Assembly: GCA_024276675.1 (NCBI GenBank) | Contig: JAJRWT010000081.1 | Location: 82,904-146,903, forward strand | Reading direction: 5' to 3' | DNA length: 64,000 nucleotides | From: Myxococcota bacterium | Lineage (GTDB): Bacteria > Myxococcota_A > UBA796 > JAFGLY01 | Notes under the pieces: model-generated | What the model was told of the DNA's origin: nothing | Seen by the model: only the letters and a program-made list of their open reading frames with translations | Database searches by the model: none | Translations under genes and position numbers: made by a program | Part shown: one piece after another, positions 9,115-16,972 of the stretch | Numbering within the stretch: position 1 is the stretch's first letter | How the letters are laid out: each line of letters opens with the position of its first letter

Positions 9115-10299
9115 GTGTCGGACACCATCTACCTGGACAACGCTGCCACCTCGTTCCCCAAACCAGAAGTGGTACGCCACGAGATGAGCAGTTTCTGCAG
9201 GGAGTCGGGAGTCAACCCCGGCCGCTCCGGCTGCGATCTGGGTCTTAGAGCGGAATCCATGGTGTTGGGCACCAGGAAGAAGCTGTCCGCGTTCTTCAAC
9301 CCGAGTCTGGTGGATCCTGCTTCCGGAAAAACCAGCAAGGATCCCAACCATCTCTGTTTCACGCCCAACGCCACCGCGAGCCTGAACCTCATCATCAACG
9401 GAACCCTGGACAGGGGTGATCACGTTGTCTCCACCATCATGGAACACAACTCGGTGATAAGGCCCATCAACCACGCCGTACAGGACAGGGGCGTCCAGGC
9501 CACCTGGGTGGGAGCCGACCCTGAAGGCTACGTGGACCCTGAGGACATCCGGCGGGCCATCAGGAAAAACACGGCCCTCGTCATCGTCAACCACGCATCC
9601 AATGTGCTTGGCGTGGTCCAGGACATCGAAGCCATGGGAGCCATTTGTCGGGAGGAAGGCATACCCTTCGCGGTAGACGCCGCCCAGACCGCTGGCGTGC
9701 TCCCCATCGACATGGCGCGCATGAACATCAGCTTCCTGGCCTTCACCGGGCATAAAGGCCTCTTCGGTCCAACTGGAATTGGTGGAATCTGTGTCGCCGA
9801 TGGCGCCGAGATCCGTTGCTCGCTGTACGGTGGCACCGGAGTACGCTCCGCCCACCCCCTCCACATAGACGACTGGCCCCACCGCCTGGAAGCAGGCACC
9901 CAGAACCTTGGAGGAATTGCTGGACTCAGCGCCGCCCAGGACTGGATCGCCCGGCGTGGCATCGAATCCATCTACCAGCACGAGATAGCCCTCCTGGAAA
10001 TGCTCTTGCACGGCCTCCAGCGCATACCCGGAGTCACCATCTACGGGCATACTCGCACGGAGCGGCGAGTTGCGGTCTGTTCCTTCAACATAGAAAACCG
10101 CATGCCCGCAGAAGTGGGAACATTCCTGGACGTGGACTACAATATCCTCACCCGCACGGGCCTGGAATGTGCCCCACTGGTACACAAGCACATCGGCACT
10201 TTTCCCCTTGGCACGGTGCGTTTCTCCATAGGTCCGTTCAACACCCTGGACCACATCGAAGCCGCCATCGAGGCCGTTTCCCAGATCGCGGCCCAGTAG
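9115..10299 (+). CDS. Cysteine desulfurase family protein (class V aminotransferase fold)
   Basis: 394 residues; PLP-dependent enzyme expected to release sulfur from cysteine as a persulfide. Visible residues: the N-terminal IYLDNAATSFPKP, Asp188 in VDAAQT (PLP nitrogen), Lys214 in TGHKG (Schiff base) and Cys352 in GLECAP, the usual catalytic cysteine loop of the single-protein cysteine desulfurase group. The GTG start at 9115 is preceded by GAAGGAG. No iscU or suf genes are next to it, so the sulfur acceptor is unknown. It follows the transporter operon after 114 nt and converges on the OsmC gene. Confidence 0.9.
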   Translation: MSDTIYLDNAATSFPKPEVVRHEMSSFCRESGVNPGRSGCDLGLRAESMVLGTRKKLSAFFNPSLVDPASGKTSKDPNHLCFTPNATASLNLIINGTLDRGDHVVSTIMEHNSVIRPINHAVQDRGVQATWVGADPEGYVDPEDIRRAIRKNTALVIVNHASNVLGVVQDIEAMGAICREEGIPFAVDAAQTAGVLPIDMARMNISFLAFTGHKGLFGPTGIGGICVADGAEIRCSLYGGTGVRSAHPLHIDDWPHRLEAGTQNLGGIAGLSAAQDWIARRGIESIYQHEIALLEMLLHGLQRIPGVTIYGHTRTERRVAVCSFNIENRMPAEVGTFLDVDYNILTRTGLECAPLVHKHIGTFPLGTVRFSIGPFNTLDHIEAAIEAVSQIAAQ

Positions 10300-10436
10300 C
10301 CCGGAACGCCACTTTTCAAGCAACTCTGCCGGTACATGGCCCGGAGTTGGAAACCCATGGCCTGGGGCCGGAATGCCACCCCTGCGCCGGCCAATCGACA
10401 ACAAGACATGGGGCCCTCAGCAGCCCCGGGCGTGGA

Positions 10437-10859
10437 CTATCCCACCTTTTCCCCGTTGATGAATATCTCGGATGCCAACTCTACCGAGGGGGAGAGCGTC
10501 GCGCTGACACCACAGTAGCGTTCTTCGGAAAGCTGCACCGCTCGCTCCACACGGTCGGAGGGAATGTCCTGGCCGGTGAAGAAGTAGCGAATGACGATCT
10601 TTTCGAATTTCTTGGGATGGCTGTCGGCCAGATCTGCATCGGCGGAGACCTGGAAGGAGTCCAGCGGTACGCGCATCTTGGCAAGGATGGAAATCACGTC
10701 CATGGCGGTGCAGCCCGCCAGCGATGTGAGCGTGAGGCCCTTGGGCTTGGGACCCAGGTTCCTTCCTCCAACGGACTCGCCGGCATCTATGGTGAAGGTG
10801 AAGCCGTCCAGGTGCGCCTCGAAGGCCATGCCGTCTTTCCACACTACTCTGCTTTCCAT
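10437..10859 (-). CDS. OsmC/YhfA family redox protein
   Basis: 140 residues. OsmC-type proteins reduce organic hydroperoxides with a pair of cysteines. Both are present: Cys50 in SLAGCTAMD and Cys116 in ERYCGVS, at the normal spacing of the family, and the length is normal. The start is clear, with AAGGAG six bases before the ATG. It lies between the cysteine desulfurase (convergent) and the sulfatase gene upstream, from which it is separated by 139 nt. Hydroperoxide reduction is inferred from the family; no regulator is next to it. Confidence 0.9.
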   Translation of the reverse strand: MESRVVWKDGMAFEAHLDGFTFTIDAGESVGGRNLGPKPKGLTLTSLAGCTAMDVISILAKMRVPLDSFQVSADADLADSHPKKFEKIVIRYFFTGQDIPSDRVERAVQLSEERYCGVSATLSPSVELASEIFINGEKVG

Positions 10860-10998
10860 TTGAAGCTCCTTTCTCCAGGGAATTTGTAATCCAGGGCCTG
10901 ACTTCTACATGAGCCATCTGGCTCCATTCTTGTCACCCGGTTGGCAGCCGGTGGCGAAACACCGGCGCCAGCATTCACAGCTTGCCCTGCCATGCCGA

Positions 10999-12246
10999 CT
11001 ACTCGATGTAGCCCAATGCCTTGAGACCTTCCATGGCTGCCGCCGAGGGTGCAGACCTGGTGTTGAGCAGTTGATCCTGCTGATGGTGCTCCCGCAGATA
11101 GTCAACGAATCCCGCGGATACCTGTGGCAGGTCCAGTGCCAGGTTCCGGGTTTCGCCGGGATCACGAATCACGTCGTACAGTTCCTGCTGTCCGTTCTCA
11201 CGGCTGATGAACCGCCAGTTCCCATCCACCACCAGGCGCGACGGGATGCCAAAGGTGTTGTTTTCGCTGATCCTGGGGGCGCCCTGTTGTTGGACACCGT
11301 TCATGATCTCCACCAGTGATACGCCCTCATCAAGAGCACCGCCCCCGTCCAGGGGAATACCAGCCAACTCGAGAAGGGTGGGGCCAAGGTCGATGAGACC
11401 GACGGGCTGGGAAAGAACTCGACCCGCCGGTACGCTACCGGGCCACCAGAGGATCAGTGGAACATGGGTGACCTCCCTGTAGTAGTCGTGGGCGTGCTCG
11501 AAGCCCCCGTGTTCCCAGAACTCCTCGCCATGGTCCGCGGCGAAGGCCACCAGCGGCGGGTCCTTCCTGGACCTGATGCCACGCATCAGCAACCCGATCT
11601 GCTGGTCCACGTAGGCAACCTCGGCCCTGTACAACTGGCGAATGCGCTCCTGTTCCCTCTTGTCCAGCCGGATATCTCCGGCTCGCAGCGCGTGCACCGC
11701 GGAGAAACGTTCACCCACGAGAGCACCATCAGGAGAGAGAGCCACGGTACCAGCCAACTCCACCAACATCGAGTTGTCGGTGCTGGCCTCGGGATGCAAT
11801 TCCCATGGAGCATGAGGATCGATGAAGTGAAGCCACAAAAAGAGCGGAGCATCTCCCGGTTCGTCCAACCACTGTTCTGCCTTTGCACGAATGCTCTCTG
11901 CACGATCATCCATGATCCACGAATCCGGAACCAGGCGCAACACCAGGGCGGCAAGGGGAACCTCGCGCAGCACGCTGAAGGACTCGGCTTCGATGGAGGG
12001 GTTCAAGAAGCGCTGGAATCCCTGATCCAGGCCGAAGAAGCTGGATGCCCAGGGATTACCCACGACAGCCGCCGTCCTGTAGCCGGCGTCGCGAAAGCGT
12101 TCGGCCAGAGTCTCTACCCGGGAAGGAAGAGGGCTCCGATGTGCAAAACGCAGCTTGTCCAGTTGCTGGCCAACACCGGTCTTGTACACTGGAAGTGCAG
12201 AATGGAGCGATGCGAGGCTGGGGAGGGTCCATGGAGCCGGTGCCAC
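10999..12246 (-). CDS. Sulfatase / phosphoglycerol-transferase domain, C-terminal part of an interrupted gene
   Basis: 415 residues if translation restarts at GTG 12246. This is the catalytic alkaline-phosphatase-superfamily domain. It carries APAPWTLPSLASLH right at the start, where the nucleophile is the Thr of PWT as in LtaS-like enzymes rather than Cys/Ser, and FAADHGEEFWEHG, the metal-binding D-H pair. The frame is the same as that of the upstream piece (12268-13011): only one TAA at 12268-12270 separates them. Reading through gives a normal sulfatase with 'NIDSLAH-x-GSLFQRAVAP'. No ribosome site precedes the GTG, and a protein starting there would lack the N-terminal metal ligand, so it would be inactive alone. 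Confidence 0.75.
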   Translation of the reverse strand: MAPAPWTLPSLASLHSALPVYKTGVGQQLDKLRFAHRSPLPSRVETLAERFRDAGYRTAAVVGNPWASSFFGLDQGFQRFLNPSIEAESFSVLREVPLAALVLRLVPDSWIMDDRAESIRAKAEQWLDEPGDAPLFLWLHFIDPHAPWELHPEASTDNSMLVELAGTVALSPDGALVGERFSAVHALRAGDIRLDKREQERIRQLYRAEVAYVDQQIGLLMRGIRSRKDPPLVAFAADHGEEFWEHGGFEHAHDYYREVTHVPLILWWPGSVPAGRVLSQPVGLIDLGPTLLELAGIPLDGGGALDEGVSLVEIMNGVQQQGAPRISENNTFGIPSRLVVDGNWRFISRENGQQELYDVIRDPGETRNLALDLPQVSAGFVDYLREHHQQDQLLNTRSAPSAAAMEGLKALGYIE

Positions 12247-12267
12247 CGCCCGCTGGAAGAGAGAACC

Positions 12268-13011
12268 TTAATGAGCCAGGGAGTCGATGTTGGGAGTAGA
12301 TTCCACCGATTTGGAGTATGCGCCAAGGTAGTCCGCCCGAAGTGCGTCCACCGTGATGAGCAGTACATCCGGGGAGCCCGGAGGGGCTGGCCTGCCCGGT
12401 TTCGGCTCCGTTGCGTTGGTGAAATTGAACAGTGCGAAGCCGCCTGAATAGACCATGAACCCGGCTCCGGAAACCAGGAGCAGCAGGCCCACCCAGGCCC
12501 CGCGCCGAACAGCGCCATGCTCCGGCAGCGGGAGGCGCCGGCTCAACATGAAGGCAGCCCAACACGCCAACAGCGCCAGACCCAATGCCACGGATCCTGC
12601 CATGACGCCGTCTTCCACAAGAGGCGCCAACAGTTCCAGAGCTGGCTTCCACGTGGCCGTTGTCAGCGCAATCTCGGCACAGGCGGCAATGATGCCGTCG
12701 TTTTCATGGGGTCTGGCCAGGAAACCCCGAGATCTGACAAACATGTAGGGCCACATCAACAGCAGCCAGACAACACCCGACACCACTCCGAAACCGATGA
12801 TGCCCAGCGACACCAGTGCGCCTGACAGCAGCGCATGGTGAAGGTACCAGGCACAGAGCCCCTGCCAGGCGCCCAGTGTGGTTCCGAAGAACAGAACCGG
12901 GGCAGCCCACTTCCTGATGCCACGGACACCCCATCCTCTGCCCCGATTGGTTCTGTGGGCAGGCATGTTCACGTCAATGGAAAACGGAAAACGGGATGGA
13001 TTCGCAACCAC
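12268..13011 (-). CDS. Membrane sulfatase, N-terminal part ending at an in-frame TAA
   Basis: 247 residues: four or five membrane helices (about 35-55, 60-90, 130-155, 165-190) and then the start of a sulfatase domain, DVLLITVDALRADYLG, whose Asp binds metal. The frame ends in TAA (12270-12268) just after 'NIDSLAH' and continues without shift into the catalytic domain at 12267-10999. Together they make a 670-residue inner-membrane enzyme of the LtaS/arylsulfatase type with a periplasmic active site, of unknown substrate. In related proteins the TAA position is usually Glu or Lys (SLAREG, SLAKEG). GTG 13011 or ATG 12966 may be the start; neither has a strong ribosome site. Either a broken gene or one needing readthrough. 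Confidence 0.7.
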   Translation of the reverse strand: MVANPSRFPFSIDVNMPAHRTNRGRGWGVRGIRKWAAPVLFFGTTLGAWQGLCAWYLHHALLSGALVSLGIIGFGVVSGVVWLLLMWPYMFVRSRGFLARPHENDGIIAACAEIALTTATWKPALELLAPLVEDGVMAGSVALGLALLACWAAFMLSRRLPLPEHGAVRRGAWVGLLLLVSGAGFMVYSGGFALFNFTNATEPKPGRPAPPGSPDVLLITVDALRADYLGAYSKSVESTPNIDSLAH

Positions 13012-13083
13012 CGGGCGCTCTTCAGGCGTCGAGACAATGGCCCAGGAGCCGTCGGGAAAGAACCCAAACGGCTCGCCAGGAGA

Positions 13084-13398
13084 TCAGGCAAGAATCTGCT
13101 GGAGTTTCATGGCCAGCCCCAGGTCGCTGGCCTTGAGCTTTCCCAGCATGAAGAGCTGTGTGGCCACTGCCGGGTTGGTCATGACCTTTTCCCAGTTTTC
13201 CTTGTTCACCGTGATGACACATCCGGCGTTTTCGGTGGGGCCTTCCGTGACTCTGCCCTCATCCAGGAGATCGACGGTCCAGATCCCTGCTCCCTCGATG
13301 TCGAATTGAAAAACCGCGTGGACCGATTCCACCAGATCGGGATCGGAAGCGATCTTCGCCGGTAGGATCTCGTTGAAGTATTCCAGTGTATCTGCCAT
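13084..13398 (-). CDS. SCP2 sterol-binding domain protein
   Basis: 104 residues forming a single SCP2-type lipid-binding fold: an N-terminal helix, the central 'VFQFDIEGAGIWTVDL' strands, 'ENAGCVITVNKENWEKV' and the C-terminal 'GKLKASDLGLAMKL' helix that closes the hydrophobic pocket. Such stand-alone proteins bind lipids or acyl chains; the ligand is not known. A GAGAA-like site precedes the ATG. The gene lies between DUF167 and the sulfatase on the same strand. Confidence 0.85.
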   Translation of the reverse strand: MADTLEYFNEILPAKIASDPDLVESVHAVFQFDIEGAGIWTVDLLDEGRVTEGPTENAGCVITVNKENWEKVMTNPAVATQLFMLGKLKASDLGLAMKLQQILA

Positions 13399-13424
13399 GG
13401 TTTTCTCGCTTTCTGGGTGTTTAT

Positions 13425-13449
13425 CGCCTTTCAGGGGGGTGAAAGGGCG
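13425..13449 (-). terminator. Hairpin between the DUF167 and SCP2 genes
   Basis: On the minus strand CGCCCTTTC pairs with GAAAGGCG (one bulged base) around an 8-nt C-rich loop. It lies 125 nt after the DUF167 stop and 27 nt before the SCP2 start. No T-run follows, so it may act as a weak terminator or as leader structure for SCP2. Confidence 0.3.
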
Positions 13450-13573
13450 AAGGATTGAAGAGTGATGCGGTGCACGGCGAGCGAATACCCCAAAGAGCCG
13501 ACATCGGGATCATGCCGATTCGCCCATGCGCTGCGTGTTCGTTCGGCCCTACGAGTGGCATCGTGCGCAGGTA

Positions 13574-13894
13574 TTAATCCCCTGACCGCTCGCGGGCAAA
13601 AGCTCCTTCCAGCCCAGCCGCTCTCAGACGAGCGTTGACATGGGCGGCGCACATTTCCACCTGCACCACCTTGCTGCGCGACTTCTCGCCCCACACGATC
13701 CTCAGTTGGCCCGAGGGAATACGCAGCACAGTTCTGGCCAGAAGACGGATGACGCGCCTGTTGGCAGCACCCTTGCGGGCCTGGGCCCGCACGCGAACCT
13801 TGAGAGAGCCGTCGTCCGTGACTTGGATACTGTCGCGACCAGCTCCTGGTACCACCCTGATGGCCACGGTACAGCGGCCGGACTTTTCAGCCAT
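13574..13894 (-). CDS. DUF167 (YggU) family protein
   Basis: 106 residues. The DUF167 core is plain: VAIRVVPGAGRDSI, LKVRVRAQARKGAANRRVI and GEKSRSKVVQVE, matching the family's 'V.P.ak...i.....l.vrl.apP..GkAN..l...la' pattern. The function of the family is unknown. The ATG at 13894 overlaps the stop of divIVA (ATGGCTGA, 8 nt), so the two are probably translationally coupled; in many bacteria DUF167 also sits in the ftsZ/divIVA/yggT region. This is one of only two genes here that end in TAA. Confidence 0.85.
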   Translation of the reverse strand: MAEKSGRCTVAIRVVPGAGRDSIQVTDDGSLKVRVRAQARKGAANRRVIRLLARTVLRIPSGQLRIVWGEKSRSKVVQVEMCAAHVNARLRAAGLEGAFARERSGD

Positions 13895-14405
13895 TGCCAG
13901 AACCATCACCCGGGTTGGCGGAGCGTCGTTCCCGGGGGGCGGAGAAGCCGTCGTGCTCGCCCGGTTCCATCTGCGAAATGAGGTTGACCTGCGACTCCAG
14001 GAATGCCCGCATACGCGCAACCTGCTGGCTACGAGCCGATTCCAGGCGCAAAACCTGCTCCAGTACCTTCCGGTATTCGTCGTGTGCAGCGGCCAACACC
14101 TGCTCGGCTTCGATTCGCGCTTCGCCCACGATCACATCGGCTTCCCGGTGGGCACCCCGACGAACGTCGTCGGCGAGCTGCCTTGCCAGGATCAAGGTGT
14201 CCTTGATGCCTTGTTCTGCTTCCCGGAGAGTGGCGATCTCGTTGTCACGAGCCACAAGCACCTGCCTGAGACGTTGGTTTTCCTTCAGGGCTTCTTCGAG
14301 GCTTTCCCGGAGTTCTTCGAGAAAGCCTCGAACTTCTGCCTGGTCGAAGCCCTTCTTGACCAGCCTGAACTCTTTCTGGATGATGTCCAGCGGTGTGACC
14401 CTCAT
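13887..14405 (-). CDS. DivIVA domain protein
   Basis: 172 residues. The N-terminus MRVTPLDIIQKEF...GFDQAEVRGFLEEL is the DivIVA membrane-binding domain, followed by a coiled coil from about residue 28 to 150 and a polar tail. DivIVA proteins gather at curved membrane near septa or poles and recruit division or wall-synthesis proteins. DUF167 overlaps its end. Upstream lie 194 nt before the divergently unrelated 508-residue membrane protein on the same strand. Confidence 0.88.
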   Translation of the reverse strand: MRVTPLDIIQKEFRLVKKGFDQAEVRGFLEELRESLEEALKENQRLRQVLVARDNEIATLREAEQGIKDTLILARQLADDVRRGAHREADVIVGEARIEAEQVLAAAHDEYRKVLEQVLRLESARSQQVARMRAFLESQVNLISQMEPGEHDGFSAPRERRSANPGDGSGNG

Positions 14406-14599
14406 GGGGCATTGTCCTCCTGGTTGTCGATGCCTTGCGCAGCAGCGTCAACCTTTCCACCCGCGCCCATGGAACCAGTGTCGTAGCATGGCCTGCTGCC
14501 GGCGAAAAGCAGCCCGCCGCACACCATGATAACCCATCTTCCACAGCCACGACCCGGCCCAGCGGCGAAAGAGGAGCGGTTCTCCAGCAAGCGGCTCCT

Positions 14600-16126
14600 T
14601 CAATGATTGGATACCAGCACGGTATCACCCTGGAACACCGCGATGTCGGCTTTTCCGTAGAGAGCCTTTAGACGCTGCCGCAGCTCTCTGGGTGGCAGGT
14701 GTTCATCTACCAGCAACGCCACATCGTCGTGAAGGGCATCCAGTGGCGCGGATGATGAAACCAGGATCAACTCGTCGGCCAGAGCCACCAGCATGTAGTC
14801 ACCCGCACCGGTGGCAAGAGAGGCCTTCTCCGCCTTTGAAGTACTTTCGAGCCTGGCCTCCACCCGGTCCCCATCCACCGTGTAGGCATAGACATAGGCT
14901 TCGTCGTCTACGTCGAAACGAACCGTGATGCCGCCACCCCCCGGATGTACGCGGGTCGTGAGAGGGTAGCTGGCGGGTGGGCTGTCAGGGATCAACACCA
15001 GAACACCGGCGGCCAGAGCCAGCATTCCCACGCCTATGGCGGTGGACCATAGACGAGCTACGTTGGGCGGAGGAGGCAGTGGGGCGGGAAGAACCCGAAT
15101 CTCGTCCACTTCTCCCCAGGTTCGAGAACGGCTGGCATCCAGCGCCTTCACAGGGGCAGGGCCGGCCACGGCCCACCTGCCCCAGAAGCCCGGCGCCTCG
15201 GCAATCCCGCCACGAAGCTGGTCCCTGGGTGGCAGGCCCATGCGCACGCGCTTTTCGATGATCTGACGCCAGTTCCGGACCCTGTTCAAATCCACCAGTA
15301 CCGAGTCATGCTCCACGGCTCTTGCGCCGCTGCCCAGAGCAGCCACCATGGCCTGGCGGTGACACCTGAACCTGGGAAGAAAATGTAGAGCCAGGACTCG
15401 CAGCCGTTGCCGTTCAAAGGGAAAATCTGAAGGTGCTTCCAGGTCGGCGTGGCTTAGAATTCCGGCCCGAATCAGGCGAAGCATCCGTGCGCAGCGTGGG
15501 CAATCGTCGATGTGTTCCCTGGCTTCCCTTCCGGGGAGTCCCTTCGCCGCGTTCAGCGGCGTCTGGTGGAGCAGTCGAGCCGGTGGCGGACAGGCGGCGC
15601 CGCTTGCATTGGCGATTCTTGCCAGGAGAGCGTCCAGCCATGCCACGCGGAGCGGCGCCTGATGGCCGGTTCTGGCCGAGACCTCGGCTCGTGCGAGCAT
15701 GCGTAGACCATCCATTGCGGCCTGGACTGTGGATGGGTCCAGGCTGTAATCCATGGCAAGCCTGGAAGTGGAAAAACCATCTCCGAAAACCAGTCTCAGC
15801 ACGACGAGGGCAACGTTGTCGCAGGCCTTTTCGATGGAGTGGCGCCAGTGGATGTCTACCTGCGGTGGGAGCGAGTCTGAAGAGGCACCCCCCAGGTATG
15901 AAGCCGTTCGCGCCCGAGCCAGGAAATCACGCAGCAGCTCGCTCGCGAGGTCCTCGACAACGGAGAGGTCACCTGGTGAAGGCAGTGAAAGGAACACATG
16001 CCGCCTGGCTTCTGCCAACAGTGCAGGAGCTACGCGCAGGCCGGCGGTCCGCAGGTCCCAGGCGACGCGCACCGTGACGGCGCGCCAGAGCAAGTTCGGA
16101 TCAGAAGCGAATTCCAGGTCAACCAT
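14600..16126 (-). CDS. Membrane protein combining a sigma-region-4-like helix-turn-helix and an anti-sigma-type zinc finger
   Basis: 508 residues, family not recognised. Residues about 95-150 (ALVVLRLVFGDGFSTSRLAMDYSLDPSTVQAAMDGL) have the spacing of sigma-70 region 4: a long helix, then a helix-turn-helix. His205, Cys209 and Cys212 (HIDDCPRC) form the H-x3-C-x2-C pattern of anti-sigma zinc fingers. A membrane helix is at 360-380, followed by a 125-residue outer domain ('VRFDVDDEAYVYAYTVDGD') resembling the DUF4384-type beta domain. I infer a membrane-tethered regulator that fuses sigma-like and anti-sigma-like parts. The ATG at 16126 has only a weak GGGAC site. Confidence 0.7.
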   Translation of the reverse strand: MVDLEFASDPNLLWRAVTVRVAWDLRTAGLRVAPALLAEARRHVFLSLPSPGDLSVVEDLASELLRDFLARARTASYLGGASSDSLPPQVDIHWRHSIEKACDNVALVVLRLVFGDGFSTSRLAMDYSLDPSTVQAAMDGLRMLARAEVSARTGHQAPLRVAWLDALLARIANASGAACPPPARLLHQTPLNAAKGLPGREAREHIDDCPRCARMLRLIRAGILSHADLEAPSDFPFERQRLRVLALHFLPRFRCHRQAMVAALGSGARAVEHDSVLVDLNRVRNWRQIIEKRVRMGLPPRDQLRGGIAEAPGFWGRWAVAGPAPVKALDASRSRTWGEVDEIRVLPAPLPPPPNVARLWSTAIGVGMLALAAGVLVLIPDSPPASYPLTTRVHPGGGGITVRFDVDDEAYVYAYTVDGDRVEARLESTSKAEKASLATGAGDYMLVALADELILVSSSAPLDALHDDVALLVDEHLPPRELRQRLKALYGKADIAVFQGDTVLVSNH

Positions 16127-16414
16127 GTCAACGGTCCCGAATCAGCAGGCCTGAGCTGGAACTACCGCCCCTGCCGCAAGAGAAGCTGCTCCCACAGCTT
16201 TAATAACCATAGCACGGAACTCGTGTGCGATATCCCGGGAATTCCTGGTGGGTTCCCATCATCTTTGCCGCCGTCACGAAAAACGCCGGCCCATGCCACG
16301 GCGGCCGGCTTTCCGCAGCAGGCACAAACCTTCCCGACGGCTCTTGCCGCCATCATCACGCTGCCCACGCCTGCCTTGTCCAGCAGCCCGCGGATCTGCC
16401 CCCACCTGGTCTTG
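16127..16414. other. Gap without a convincing gene
   Basis: 288 nt between the 56-residue gene and the sigma-like membrane protein, both on the minus strand. A minus-strand reading frame (16162-16470) with two CxxC-like cysteines covers it, but it overlaps the better-supported small gene and has no ribosome site. I see no hairpin with a T-run. Confidence 0.4.
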
Positions 16415-16585
16415 TCAAGCCGCTTCGTGGCGCCTTCCCTGGTCGTGTACCGATTCCAGGAGCATTTCATTCACCGTGACCGACGTCGCCAGCTCGGCGA
16501 TTTCCTTGTCGCCATATACATCGAGGTATTCTTCGTAGATGCGCAGGACAAGATCACCCAGGGTACTGATTCTGTCTTCGCTCAT
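16415..16585 (-). CDS. Small 56-residue protein, unknown
   Basis: The protein begins MSEDRISTLGDLVLRIYEEY and ends in HEAA. The ATG is preceded by GGGAGG at 6 nt, the best ribosome site in this neighbourhood. It is acidic and predicted almost all helical, with no membrane segment. I do not recognise it. It stands alone between comF (388 nt upstream) and the sigma-like membrane protein (288 nt downstream). Codon use is ordinary for this genome. Short length is the main reason for doubt. Confidence 0.6.
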   Translation of the reverse strand: MSEDRISTLGDLVLRIYEEYLDVYGDKEIAELATSVTVNEMLLESVHDQGRRHEAA

Positions 16586-16642
16586 CACAGCCTCCCATGA
16601 GCCAGCCTCCTTGGCTACTCACCCGCTCTGCTGGCTTTGGCG

Positions 16643-16667
16643 CCCGGGCTTCGCGAGGAAGCCCGGG
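16643..16667. terminator. Perfect 10-bp stem, 5-nt loop hairpin
   Basis: CCCGGGCTTC at 16643-16652 pairs with GAAGCCCGGG at 16658-16667 around GCGAG. It lies 58 nt upstream of the 56-residue gene and 300 nt past comF. There is no T-run on either strand, so it may be a terminator of comF-side transcripts, a processed-RNA stem, or leader structure. Confidence 0.4.
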
Positions 16668-16901
16668 TCGCATAAAGTCAAAGCAAGAATCAAGCCAACT
16701 GTGGCAACGTTCTACTGCTCATCTGGAAGGATGTGGCATTCGCTGCTCCTTCCGAGAGTCCAACGACTCTCAGCAATATGTTCGGTAGTTTCCTGCTGGA
16801 CTTTAGATGGTAATCTCGTTTTCCTGGGCACGAAGGACAATCCACTGGCGCGGCCATCCGTGGCACCTGCAATGATCGGCAGGAGGGAGAACACTGAAAA
16901 A

Positions 16902-16945
16902 GGTTGTTCCATTTTTTGTACTGCTGTAAAGTATATTGAACAACC
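16902..16945. promoter_or_regulatory. Inverted repeat in an A/T-rich island downstream of comF
   Basis: GGTTGTTC at 16902-16909 is repeated inverted as GAACAACC at 16938-16945, with 28 nt between. The spacer contains TTTTTT and, on the minus strand, a TATACT hexamer resembling a -10 box. It is the most A/T-rich spot in the surrounding kilobase. It could be an operator-promoter for the small gene downstream, or a terminator for comF (the T-run is on the plus strand, which argues against that). Confidence 0.3.
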
Positions 16946-16972
16946 ACTGCTGCTGTGCCGTTCCCCGCGGGT

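Noticed and set aside
9073..10404. 443-codon minus-strand frame
   Set aside because: Lies wholly opposite the cysteine desulfurase, which has catalytic residues and a ribosome site.
12240..12300. Frameshift in the sulfatase gene
   Set aside because: Both parts are in the same frame; a single TAA separates them, so it is a nonsense codon and not an insertion or deletion.
16162..16470. 102-codon minus-strand frame with CACC cysteines
   Set aside because: Overlaps the better supported 56-residue gene and has no ribosome site; two close cysteine pairs alone are not enough.
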